Shown piece after piece: positions 1-7,660 of a DNA stretch of 64,000 nucleotides (position 1 is the stretch's first letter; the number at the start of each line of letters is the position of its first letter). The stretch covers positions 248,001-312,000 of the forward strand of contig NZ_WBIR01000001.1 of NCBI RefSeq assembly GCF_009749395.1, in the 5' to 3' direction. The notes under the pieces were generated by a model. The model worked only from the letters and a program-made list of their open reading frames with translations. It was not told the DNA's origin and did no database searches. This stretch comes from Agromyces salentinus (lineage in GTDB: Bacteria > Actinomycetota > Actinomycetes > Actinomycetales > Microbacteriaceae). Position numbers and translations under genes: made by a program.

Positions 1-600
1 CCGATCGAGTCGACCGAGCCCGCCGACCCGCTCACCACGGTGGCGGCGATCGTGGTTCGCCCAGAGCACCTCGATCTGGTCGACTCGGCGGGCGCCGTCG
101 TGACGACGCTCTCCTACGACGCCGAAAGTGCCGAGTTCATCGACACCCTTTCGACGGTGCTCGGCGCAGAACCCACCCCCAGCGAGCACGGTGGCAGCTT
201 GGAGACCCCGCCGAGAACCGAGTACGACTGGGATGGCGTGCGCGTCACCGACGACCTCGACGCCAAGGTTCCGACGGAGAACGGGCCGATCTACGGCGAA
301 ATCGATATGAACCTGAGCGTGCTGTTCACAGCACCGACCGTGGGCGATGGCGTGGCCGTACGCACGGTGAACGGATTCCAGCCCGGCGGTGATGCGCATG
401 CGCTCGCCATCGAACTGGGTGAGCCGTGGTACGGCAACGGATACGACCAGGTGCGGGTCGAAACCGGCGAGCCGATCGGTGAGCAGCAGCCGTACAACGA
501 GTACGAGAACGCCTATTCGGTCGCGGTCAACACCTGGGAGTGGCAGGGCGCGTCGAACACGGTGTTCGCGCCGTGGAACTTCGGCGTCGGACACGTGTAG
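1..600 (+). CDS. N-truncated hypothetical protein, probably exported
   Basis: The frame is open from the first base, so the window cuts the gene and the true start lies upstream; the GTG at 40 is only an internal candidate. About 199 residues are visible, ending at TAG 598-600. The protein is acidic, has no membrane segment in the visible part, and ends in a Trp-rich stretch (WEW, PWNFGVGHV). This fits the ectodomain of a lipoprotein or secreted protein, but any signal peptide would be outside the window. I do not recognise the family. Confidence 0.6.
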   Translation, partial: PIESTEPADPLTTVAAIVVRPEHLDLVDSAGAVVTTLSYDAESAEFIDTLSTVLGAEPTPSEHGGSLETPPRTEYDWDGVRVTDDLDAKVPTENGPIYGEIDMNLSVLFTAPTVGDGVAVRTVNGFQPGGDAHALAIELGEPWYGNGYDQVRVETGEPIGEQQPYNEYENAYSVAVNTWEWQGASNTVFAPWNFGVGHV

Positions 601-669
601 CGGCGCTCCACGGTCACGGGATCTCGACCTCGTCACCTGCGGGTCAGCGCTCGATCGTAGGCTGGAACG

Positions 670-1260
670 GTGCCCCGACTCCACGCCGAACCCGATCGCA
701 CCACGTGGGTGCCCGTCACCGACTCGCTCGGGTTCCGCGGCCGCCGTGCCCGCAAGACGGCGATCGCGATGCTGCTCTCACAGCTCAAGGGACCGGGTGC
801 AGCTCCCTCGAAGCCCGGTGGTGGCGTCAGCGCCTGGGCCATGAGCCAAGCCGTCCCGTTCCTGATGCGCAAGGCCGCAGGCCGAGTGCTCGCCTGGGTC
901 TGGAAGGCCGAGCCCGACCTGCTCGTCGTGCTGGCGCAGGTGCAGGCGGCGACCCCGGAGATGCGCATTGCCCGGGCGTCGATGCCGATCGAGTACGACG
1001 ACACCGAGGAGTTCCGCGGCACCTACCTCGGCGTCGGCGAGAAGCTCGTCATGCCGCTCCCGCCCGGCGGCCGGCCGCCGTTCGCGACGTACACGTGGGT
1101 TCTCGGCACGCATCTGGTGAGCGTGACCGCGGTGTGCAGCGATCGCGAGCGGTTCGGCACCGTCATCGCGGACGTCGACGAACTCGCCCGCGGCATCCGC
1201 GTGATCGACGATCTGACGGTCGGCGAGTCGGAGCCGGTACTGCGGATCGACCCGGCCTGA
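670..1260 (+). CDS. hypothetical protein, 196 aa
   Basis: Starts at GTG 670. A -10-like TAGGCT at 657-662 ends only seven bases before the GTG, so the transcript may be leaderless. The N-terminal 60 residues are basic (RGRRARK). A middle amphipathic region (AMSQAVPFLMRKAAGRVLAWVWKA) is followed by a soluble alpha/beta-looking part with IEYDDTEEFRGTYLGVGEKL and an Asp-rich C-terminus. No membrane span or catalytic motif is evident and I do not recognise the family. It stands alone, convergent with the flavoprotein gene downstream. Confidence 0.6.
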   Translation: MPRLHAEPDRTTWVPVTDSLGFRGRRARKTAIAMLLSQLKGPGAAPSKPGGGVSAWAMSQAVPFLMRKAAGRVLAWVWKAEPDLLVVLAQVQAATPEMRIARASMPIEYDDTEEFRGTYLGVGEKLVMPLPPGGRPPFATYTWVLGTHLVSVTAVCSDRERFGTVIADVDELARGIRVIDDLTVGESEPVLRIDPA

Positions 1261-1308
1261 TCGGCGGGCCGGGCGTTCTCAGCGCGGTCCGGCCAATGCA
1301 TTGCCGTC

Positions 1309-2277
1309 TCACGCGTCAACCAGCGCGTCGATGTCGTCGGCCACGAGGTCGGCGTTCAGCGCACCGGCCACGAGCGAGCCGAGGCCGAGCGAGACGGAGA
1401 CGTTGGCGCGCACGTTCACGACGTTGCCGACCGCCCACACCCCGGGCACCGAGGTGCGACCGTCGTCGTCGATGTCGACCCACGAGCCGAGTTCGCTCTC
1501 GGTCGTCGTCGCGCCGAGCGAGCGCAACAGGGCATCGCGTGGGCGCAGCGTCGGGCCGGTGAAGACCACCTCCACGTCGACCACGCGCCCATCGACCTCG
1601 ACGCCCGTGACCCGTTCCCCTTCAACGCGCAAAGAGGTCACCGCACCGGATTCCACGCGGATGCCACGGCGCGCGAGCCGGTCGAGGTCGGCAGCGGATG
1701 CCTCGCCGACGACGTTCTCGAAGTAGACGACGCGATCCGACCACTGCCGGAGCAACTGCGCCTGCTCGACGCTGCGTGCGGAGGTCGCCACGACGCCGAT
1801 GACGTTATTGCGGTGCTCCCACCCGTCGCAGTAGGGGCAGACGACGACGCCTCGGCCCCACTGCTCGCGGAAGCCGGGGATATCCGGCAGTACATCTTCG
1901 AGGCCGGACGCGACCAAGAGCCGGCGCGTTCGGAGGGTGCCGTGCGCGGTGTCGACCTCGATGACGCCATCCTCGACCCGTGCAGACGCGACCTCACCCT
2001 GGAGGAACCGCACGCCGTACCCATTGGCCTCCGCGCGCCCCCGCTCGAGCAGCACGAGCGGCGACAGCCCATCGTGGCCGAGTACCCCGTGCATGTGCGC
2101 TGCCGTCCGGTTGCGGGGTTCGCCCGAGTCGATGACGGTCACGCGTCGACGTGCCCGACCGAGAGAGAGAGCCGCGCTGAGGCCGGCCGGGCCGCCGCCG
2201 ACGATCACGACGTCCATCGGCGCTGCGGCATCAGCTCGCGCTGCGGCATCCGCTCGCGCTTCTGCGCTCTCCACCAT
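1309..2277 (-). CDS. thioredoxin-reductase-like FAD/NAD(P) oxidoreductase
   Basis: Two-dinucleotide-binding-domain flavoprotein. The FAD motif VVIVGGGPAGLSAALSLGR lies near the N-terminus, a redox-type CPYC in the sequence VVCPYCDGWEHR in the middle, and a closing FAD segment (VPGVWAVGNVV) near the C-terminus. It belongs with the stand-alone thioredoxin-reductase-like family; the electron acceptor is unknown. The start is uncertain: ATG 2277, GTG 2274 (which has a GAGG six bases upstream) or ATG 2217 (which gives the usual length of about 302 aa) are all possible. The extra N-terminus is an Ala-Asp-Arg repeat (ADAAAR twice). It is divergent from the XRE-cupin gene at 2361 and shares its operator region, so it is probably that regulator's target. 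Confidence 0.85.
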   Translation of the reverse strand: MVESAEARADAAARADAAAPMDVVIVGGGPAGLSAALSLGRARRRVTVIDSGEPRNRTAAHMHGVLGHDGLSPLVLLERGRAEANGYGVRFLQGEVASARVEDGVIEVDTAHGTLRTRRLLVASGLEDVLPDIPGFREQWGRGVVVCPYCDGWEHRNNVIGVVATSARSVEQAQLLRQWSDRVVYFENVVGEASAADLDRLARRGIRVESGAVTSLRVEGERVTGVEVDGRVVDVEVVFTGPTLRPRDALLRSLGATTTESELGSWVDIDDDGRTSVPGVWAVGNVVNVRANVSVSLGLGSLVAGALNADLVADDIDALVDA

Positions 2278-2316
2278 GCGCCTCATGCTGGCGCTGGCCG
2301 CTCCACGCGGCAATAC

Positions 2317-2350
2317 TTGTTGCCACCTCAGCAACAGGAGCCTCAGCAAC
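2317..2350. promoter_or_regulatory. operator-like repeats between flavoprotein and XRE gene
   Basis: A perfect inverted repeat TGTTGC (2318-2323), seven bases, GCAACA (2331-2336) is followed by a second direct copy of CTCAGCAAC (2342-2350). It lies between the divergent genes, just upstream of the XRE ribosome binding site, and is a likely binding site for the XRE-cupin protein. Confidence 0.5.
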
Positions 2351-2360
2351 GAGGAGCAGG

Positions 2361-2927
2361 ATGGAGCAGCGCGACGAACTGGCCGGCATCGGCGATCGGC
2401 TGCGTGCCATCCGCGAGTCCCGGGGCATGACCCTGCGGGCCGTCAGCGAGGCCAGCGGCATCTCGACGAGCACGCTGTCGCGGCTCGAATCGGGTTCGCG
2501 GCGCGCACAGCTCGACCTGCTCATGCCGCTCGCGCGGCTGTACCGCCTGCCGCTCGACGACCTCGTCGGGGCGCCGCCGCTCGGCGATCCGCGCATCCAC
2601 CCCCGGCCGCGGCTGAGGAACGGCGTCGTGACGGTGCCGCTCTCGGGCGGACCCGGCGCGTGGGAGGCGTTCAAGCAGGTGCATCCGCCGTCGCCCGAGA
2701 AGCCGATCACGCAGTTCGTGCACCCCGGCTGGGACTGGATCTACGTGATCGCGGGGCGGATGCGGCTGCTCCTCGCCGACGACGACCTCATCATCGAGGC
2801 GGGCGAGGCCGCCGAGTTCGACACCCGCGTGCCGCACGGGTTCGGCAACCCCGGCCCCGACGTGCTCGAGGTGCTCTGCCTGTTCAACGCGCAGGGCGCG
2901 AAGGTGCACACGCGGGCGTCGGTCTGA
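2361..2927 (+). CDS. XRE-family regulator with cupin sensor domain
   Basis: 188 aa. Residues about 8-65 form an HTH-3/XRE domain (LRAIRESRGMTLRAVSEASGIS, STSTLSRLESG). Residues about 105-185 form a small-molecule-binding cupin (FVHPGWDWIYVIAGRMRLLL, FDTRVPHGFGNPG). This HTH-plus-cupin plan is common in regulators that sense a small metabolite. The start ATG 2361 has GAGGAG five bases upstream. It is divergent from the thioredoxin-reductase-like gene, with TGTTGC/GCAACA repeats in between, which suggests autoregulation and control of the flavoprotein. Confidence 0.9.
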   Translation: MEQRDELAGIGDRLRAIRESRGMTLRAVSEASGISTSTLSRLESGSRRAQLDLLMPLARLYRLPLDDLVGAPPLGDPRIHPRPRLRNGVVTVPLSGGPGAWEAFKQVHPPSPEKPITQFVHPGWDWIYVIAGRMRLLLADDDLIIEAGEAAEFDTRVPHGFGNPGPDVLEVLCLFNAQGAKVHTRASV

Positions 2928-3001
2928 GGCTGAGTCCAGGCTCTGGCCACGCGATCGTCGGCCGAGGCACCTGCGGTGTCGGTCTGGTTGGATTGGGCAG
3001 C

Positions 3002-3778
3002 ATGAGTGGAGAAGCCCCGAGCGGTCGACTGATGCATCGCCTGGTGCGGGCGGGCGTGCTGCTCAGTGCCGGGGCGGGCATCGTCCTGTTGGTGCTCATG
3101 GCCTCCGGGATCTCACGCATCGACGTGGACCAGGGCATTCCCGCGATGGTGGGAATCGGCTTCATCGGCGGTGCCATGTCGAGCGTCCGGTTCTTCACCG
3201 TACGCCTCCCTGTCGGCGACGATGCGACCTCGATCGCGGTGGCGAGCACCACCTGGGGTCAGCTCCGCGGCCTGTTCGGTGATATCGGGTTCTCGGCTCT
3301 CCTCGGGACTGCCGGCTGGATCATCGCAAGCATCGTCGGCGCCGTCGCGTCGGGTCCTGCGCAGTCGACGTGGGGCAACGTGCTGGCGTTCTTCGCGATC
3401 GGGGCCCTGTGGTCGGCGGGCTGGCTGCTGGTGACGATAGCCGTGTTCCTGGTGTGGATGCCGGCGGCCATCTTCGTCGCGACCTTCTCCGCGCGTCGGC
3501 ATGGCCGCATCGTGGAAGGCAGTTGGCCGGTGCTGGCGTGGTGCCTGATCGGCCTCGACGCGTTCATCCTGCTCATGGTCGCCACCGCCGTGTTCGTTCC
3601 CACTGGGCCTGCCCATGAGGAGTGGGCGCCGTGGCAGACGGCGCTGTTCGTCGTCAACAGCTCCGTGCTGGTGCTCATCTCGTTCGCCGTCGCCGGCGAG
3701 CTGGTCTCGAGACTCCTGCCCCGGAAGTGGCGGCGGCGGCGTGTGAGCAGTGCACAGCGTGCCGACCATCATCGGTGA
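3002..3778 (+). CDS. multi-pass membrane protein, unknown function
   Basis: 258 aa from ATG 3002. About six to seven hydrophobic segments are visible (for example near residues 15-35, 45-65, 95-120, 130-165, 180-205 and 220-240), and it ends in a very basic tail (LLPRKWRRRRV). No transporter or enzyme motif is recognisable. The stop lies nine bases from the stop of the opposite-strand gene at 3788, so the two are convergent with no room for a classical terminator. Confidence 0.7.
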   Translation: MSGEAPSGRLMHRLVRAGVLLSAGAGIVLLVLMASGISRIDVDQGIPAMVGIGFIGGAMSSVRFFTVRLPVGDDATSIAVASTTWGQLRGLFGDIGFSALLGTAGWIIASIVGAVASGPAQSTWGNVLAFFAIGALWSAGWLLVTIAVFLVWMPAAIFVATFSARRHGRIVEGSWPVLAWCLIGLDAFILLMVATAVFVPTGPAHEEWAPWQTALFVVNSSVLVLISFAVAGELVSRLLPRKWRRRRVSSAQRADHHR

Positions 3779-3787
3779 GGGTCGTCA

Positions 3788-4597
3788 CTACCAGGGCACG
3801 ATCTCGGGGACCGCCATGCACACCGCGTGGTACGTCAGCTCGTGCGTTCCGCGCGTCGGCACGTGGGGTGCGACCATGATCTCCGTGTACGAGTCCTCGA
3901 GCGGCACGCCCGTGATGTACGTGGTCCCCTTGGAGTCCGTGATCGGGTCGTAGCCCTCGGCCCGCCAGAACGACAGGGCCAACCGTGGAAGATCCTCAGC
4001 CCGGACGCCCCCTGCCTCCGCCTGGATGGTGACGACGGGCGCCACGCCCCGTACTCCGCCGGTGCGGATGCAGGACTCGTGCCTGACCTCCGGTTCGCCG
4101 AGTGGGATGAGCTGGAGCCGCTCCGTCATCCACTCGAGGTGGGCGATGCCGTCGGCTTCGACGGCCGTGACATCGAGCGACTCCTCGAAGGCGGTGACGG
4201 CATCCTGCTCGACGATCTTGACGACATTCGCGACGGAGTACATCGATGGCGAGCCGATTACCAGGCACACCAGCGCGGTCACGAGCGGAGCCCGGCGAAG
4301 CCTTCGGCCCGTCTTGGCGAGCTGGCGTCGGCGGATGATCCAGCCGACGATCACCGCGATCGGCACGCCCACCGCGAAGCACATCGCGGCGATCATGCCC
4401 GCGAGGTACGCCGAGGAGTCCAAGCCCTGGAAGATGTAGCGTCCCGCGGTGCTCACGAAGATCACGCAGCCCACGAGCAGCGACGCCACGACCCCGAGCG
4501 AGATCCACAGCGCGGCGGCTCCTCCGCCCTTCGGCGGCGGGGTGCGGTCGTCGTGCTGCTCCGATGCCTCGCTCGACTCGACGCGGTGGTCCGTCAC
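3788..4597 (-). CDS. membrane-anchored hypothetical protein
   Basis: 269 aa, GTG start at 4597 with GGGAG five bases upstream. A polar N-terminus (DRTPPPKGGG) is followed by three hydrophobic segments at about residues 27-50, 62-88 and 102-125. A soluble domain of about 140 residues follows, with two Cys (ESCIRTGG and YHAVCMAV) that could pair outside the membrane. I do not recognise the family. It is transcribed on its own between the convergent gene at 3002 and the sigma factor. Confidence 0.65.
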   Translation of the reverse strand: MTDHRVESSEASEQHDDRTPPPKGGGAAALWISLGVVASLLVGCVIFVSTAGRYIFQGLDSSAYLAGMIAAMCFAVGVPIAVIVGWIIRRRQLAKTGRRLRRAPLVTALVCLVIGSPSMYSVANVVKIVEQDAVTAFEESLDVTAVEADGIAHLEWMTERLQLIPLGEPEVRHESCIRTGGVRGVAPVVTIQAEAGGVRAEDLPRLALSFWRAEGYDPITDSKGTTYITGVPLEDSYTEIMVAPHVPTRGTHELTYHAVCMAVPEIVPW

Positions 4598-4696
4598 GGC
4601 GCTCCCTCTCGACGCCGAGCCCGGCGCCCGTGCGGTGGCTCGACGGTAGCAGTCGGCGCGGTCCCGCGGTGCGACTCTCCTGTCGCCGCGCGGCGC

Positions 4697-5572
4697 CTAC
4701 CGCACCAGCTGCGCCGCCTCGTCGAGCCGCCCGAGCTTGTTCGGGTTGGCGATCGAGAAGATGCGCGTGATGCGCCCGCCCTCGACCTCGAAGCAGATCG
4801 CACCGGCGAGTTCGCCGTCGACCTCGCCGCGGATCGCGGGATGTCCGTTCACCCAGGTCGGCCTCGCCTCGAACGGCAGCCCGAGCTTCGCGAGACCGCC
4901 GAGCAGGTAGCGGGCGATCTTGTCGGCGCCGTGGATCGGCCGGAGCGCGGCGCCCTTCACGAGGCCACCACCGTCGGCGACGGAGACCACGTCGGGCGCG
5001 AGCACGTCCATCAGCCCCTGCAGGTCGCCGGAGTTGACCGCCGCGAGGAACCTCCCGACGACCGCCTCCTGCTCGGCCCGGTCGACCGTGATGCGCGGGC
5101 GCCGGGCGGCGACGTGCTCCTTCGCCCGGTGGGCGATCTGCCGCACCGCGGCCGGAGACTTGTCGACCGCCGCCGCGATCTCGTCGTACGGCACGTCGAA
5201 CACCTCTCGCAGCACGAAGACCGCGCGCTCGGTCGGCCCGAGCGTCTCGAGCACGGTCAGCATCGCGATCGACACGCTCTCGGCGAGCTCGACGTCGTCC
5301 GCGACATCCGGAGTCGTGAGCAGCGGCTCGGGCAGCCACTCCCCCACGTAGGACTCGCGCCGCCGCGACATCGTGCGCAGGTGGTTCAACGCCTGCCTGG
5401 TCACGATGCGCACCAGGTACGCGCGCTCGTCGCGCACCTCGCTGCGGTCGACCTGGTCCCACCGGAGCCAGGACTCCTGCAGCACGTCCTCGGCGTCGGC
5501 CGCGGAGCCGAGCATCTCGTACGCGACGGTGAAGAGCAGGCCCCGATGGGTGACGAATGGATCGTCGGTCAT
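4697..5572 (-). CDS. sigJ: ECF41-family RNA polymerase sigma factor (SigJ-like)
   Basis: 291 aa. Sigma region 2 (about residues 5-70, with EDVLQESWLRW) and region 4 (about 100-155, LGPTERAVFVLREVFDVPYDEIA) are followed by a SnoaL/NTF2-like C-terminal domain. The ECF41 hallmarks are readable: WLPEPL at 79-84, DGGGLV at 200-205 (consensus DGGGKV) and NPNKL at 276-280 (consensus NPDKL). In this family the C-terminal domain controls sigma activity in place of a separate anti-sigma factor. The ATG overlaps the stop of the upstream carboxymuconolactone-decarboxylase gene (ATGA), so the two are translationally coupled, which is the typical ECF41 arrangement. No anti-sigma gene is present. Confidence 0.93.
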   Translation of the reverse strand: MTDDPFVTHRGLLFTVAYEMLGSAADAEDVLQESWLRWDQVDRSEVRDERAYLVRIVTRQALNHLRTMSRRRESYVGEWLPEPLLTTPDVADDVELAESVSIAMLTVLETLGPTERAVFVLREVFDVPYDEIAAAVDKSPAAVRQIAHRAKEHVAARRPRITVDRAEQEAVVGRFLAAVNSGDLQGLMDVLAPDVVSVADGGGLVKGAALRPIHGADKIARYLLGGLAKLGLPFEARPTWVNGHPAIRGEVDGELAGAICFEVEGGRITRIFSIANPNKLGRLDEAAQLVR

Positions 5573-6177
5573 GACGCCGAGCCTAGAACGGCGGCCGTGG
5601 CATCCGCCCGGGTGGCGAGCGGCGGCATCTCGCAGGCATCCGCGTAGCCCTCGGAGTGGATGCCGAGCGCCACGTTCATGCGCGAGCTCATGTTCATGAA
5701 CGCGACCTTGGCGGTGAGCTCGATGAGCGCGGCCGGGCCGAGCGCGTCGAGCAGCGCGGCCGAGAGTTCGTCGGTGACGGCGGGCGGGGTCTGGCTCATC
5801 GCCTCCGAATACTCCATGACCTGCCGTTCGAGGGGCGTGAAGACGGATGCCTCGCGCCAGACCGGCACCTGCCGCGCCTTCTCCTCGTCGAGGCCCTTGT
5901 TGCGCGTCTTGTAGTAGTTGAAGTCGAGGCACCAGCTGCACCCGATGTAGGCGGCCGTCGCCATCACGGCGTAGCTCGCGAGGTTCTCGTCGAGCTCGTC
6001 GAGCGCCTCGATCTTGCGGCCCATGCCCATCGAGGCGCGCATCAGCGCGGGGTGGTGCGCGAGCACGCCCATCGAGTCGGGCACCCGGCCGATCATGCGC
6101 TTCGCGGCGACCTTCACGACGGCTCCGAAGACACCCGTGAGCTCGGTCGGCGGGATGCGGGTCTGGGTGGTGGTCAT
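5569..6177 (-). CDS. carboxymuconolactone-decarboxylase/AhpD-like protein (ECF41 partner)
   Basis: 202 aa from ATG 6177; AGGAGG lies five bases upstream of it and two bases upstream of the alternative ATG 6180. All-helical AhpD/CMD fold with the redox-type CSWC at residues 80-83 in the context AAYIGCSWCLDFNYYK. ECF41 sigma factors are typically linked to genes for carboxymuconolactone decarboxylases, oxidoreductases or epimerases, and this is the decarboxylase-like type. The real substrate is unknown; a peroxide or radical protective role is inferred only from the CxxC motif. It is cotranscribed with and overlaps the sigma factor gene and has an ECF41-type promoter. Confidence 0.9.
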   Translation of the reverse strand: MTTTQTRIPPTELTGVFGAVVKVAAKRMIGRVPDSMGVLAHHPALMRASMGMGRKIEALDELDENLASYAVMATAAYIGCSWCLDFNYYKTRNKGLDEEKARQVPVWREASVFTPLERQVMEYSEAMSQTPPAVTDELSAALLDALGPAALIELTAKVAFMNMSSRMNVALGIHSEGYADACEMPPLATRADATAAVLGSAS

Positions 6178-6236
6178 CATGTCCTCCTGTGGGTCGACGG
6201 CCCCGGTTCGGTTCCGGGATGATCCGTCGACATGAA

Positions 6237-6263
6237 GACACCGGATGTCGCGTGGGTGTGACA
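6237..6263 (-). promoter_or_regulatory. ECF41-type promoter
   Basis: On the minus strand TGTCACA (6257-6263), exactly 16 bases, then TGTC (6237-6240). The published ECF41 consensus as I recall it is TGTCACA-N16-CGTC, so only one base of the -10 differs. It lies about 60 bases upstream of the decarboxylase start and implies autoregulation of the sigma/decarboxylase operon. Confidence 0.75.
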
Positions 6264-6279
6264 TCCGACCGGATCGCGA

Positions 6280-7518
6280 TCAGGCGCGCCCCTTGAGGAT
6301 CATGTGCCAGTACACCCAGGGCAGGATGTGCCGGTCGAAGAGCCATGAGAGGCGACGCTCCCGCGACAGGGACGTCCAGAACGGGATCGTGGGCTTCAGC
6401 CGGTACGCGTCGTCGAACTCGGCGAAGACGACCGTCGAGCGCGAGACCGTGAACGGGCACACGGTGTAGCCGTCGTAGCGGGTCGCGGGCTCCCTGCCGT
6501 CGAGCAGGGTCAGCACGTTCTCGGCGACGACCTTGGTCTGCTTGCGCAGCGCACCGCCCGACTTGGAATTGCGGGTCGCCGCGGCATCACCGAGCGCCCA
6601 GACATTGTCGTAGCGCACGTGGCGCAGCGTCTCTGGGTCGACCTCGACGAACCCTCCGGAATCCCCGGCGGCCGGGAGGCTCGTCGACTTCAGCCAATCG
6701 GGCGCCGATTGGGGCGGCACGACGTTCAGCACGTCGTAGTGCAGCTGCTCGACGGAGCCGGAGCCGGAGCCGGCGCTGAAGCCGGCGCCCGCGCCCGGGC
6801 CGCCACTCACGGGGCCGATCTCGACCGTGTTGTTCGCGCCGTCGACCGAGCGCAGCTCAATTCCGTACCGGACCTCGATGCCGTACTCGGCGATCTTGCG
6901 CTCGAGCTCCCGATCGATCTCGGGGATCCCGAAGATGGTCGGGTCGGGCACGACCATCACGACGCGGATGTCGCCCAGCACGCCCGTCGCACGCCAGTAG
7001 TCGCAGGCGAGGTACATCGGCTTCTGCGACGCACCGGCGCATTTCGCCGGCCCCGGCGGCTGGGTGAAGACCACGGTTCCGCTGCGCAGGTCGCGGAGGA
7101 GGCGAGACGCCTTCGGCACCAGATCGAACTCGTAGTGCGAGGCGACCGACGGGGTGCCGAGCGCGGCGGTGAGGCCGGGCACCGCGTCCCAGTCGAGTTG
7201 CATGCCCGGGCAGACGATCAGCTGGTCGTACGTGACGCGCGCGCCCGACGCGAGCACGACGGCGTCGGCGTCGGGTTCGAGATCCATGACGGTCTCCTGG
7301 AGCCATCCGACGCCCTCGGGCATCACGGAGGCCTGCGGTCGCACGGCCATGCTCGCGCGGGCGACGCCACCGGCCACATGCGAGAACAACGGCTGGAAAC
7401 GATGCTGTCCACGTGGTTCGATGACCACCACGTCGTCGATGCCCTTCCGTTGCAGTCGTCCGGCGACCGAGAGTCCCGCGTTGCCTCCGCCGATGATCAC
7501 GATGCGGTGATGCGTCAT
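6280..7518 (-). CDS. sulfide:quinone oxidoreductase-like FAD enzyme
   Basis: 412 aa, ATG 7518 with AAGGAGG seven bases upstream. FAD-binding N-terminus IVIIGGGNAGLSVAGRLQ, then the three Cys expected of the SQR family: C103 (IVCPG), C160 (AKCAGA) and C354 (YTVCPF). They align by position with the catalytic cysteines of known sulfide:quinone reductases. The final segment LSWLFDRHILPWVYWHMIL is amphipathic and would anchor the enzyme to the membrane. The likely role is oxidation of sulfide or polysulfide with electrons passed to menaquinone. A Gly/Ser/Ala-rich insert at about 238-255 is unusual. It lies just upstream of the ECF41 operon but seems separately transcribed. Confidence 0.85.
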   Translation of the reverse strand: MTHHRIVIIGGGNAGLSVAGRLQRKGIDDVVVIEPRGQHRFQPLFSHVAGGVARASMAVRPQASVMPEGVGWLQETVMDLEPDADAVVLASGARVTYDQLIVCPGMQLDWDAVPGLTAALGTPSVASHYEFDLVPKASRLLRDLRSGTVVFTQPPGPAKCAGASQKPMYLACDYWRATGVLGDIRVVMVVPDPTIFGIPEIDRELERKIAEYGIEVRYGIELRSVDGANNTVEIGPVSGGPGAGAGFSAGSGSGSVEQLHYDVLNVVPPQSAPDWLKSTSLPAAGDSGGFVEVDPETLRHVRYDNVWALGDAAATRNSKSGGALRKQTKVVAENVLTLLDGREPATRYDGYTVCPFTVSRSTVVFAEFDDAYRLKPTIPFWTSLSRERRLSWLFDRHILPWVYWHMILKGRA

Positions 7519-7660
7519 GGCTCGCCTCCTTGGCACGTCGATGGGCAGCTTGCAGCCGAACCTACGTGCCGCCTCGCGGCGACGCGACGGCTTGACGCGA
7601 CGGGCTTCGAGTGCATCGCGCGGCAGCCCCGGAGTGACGCGGGACGGCCATGCGAGGCCG

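Noticed and set aside
1937-3778. A 613-codon frame ending in the membrane protein
   Set aside because: Everything before ATG 3002 is Arg/Ala-rich shadow of the flavoprotein and XRE genes.
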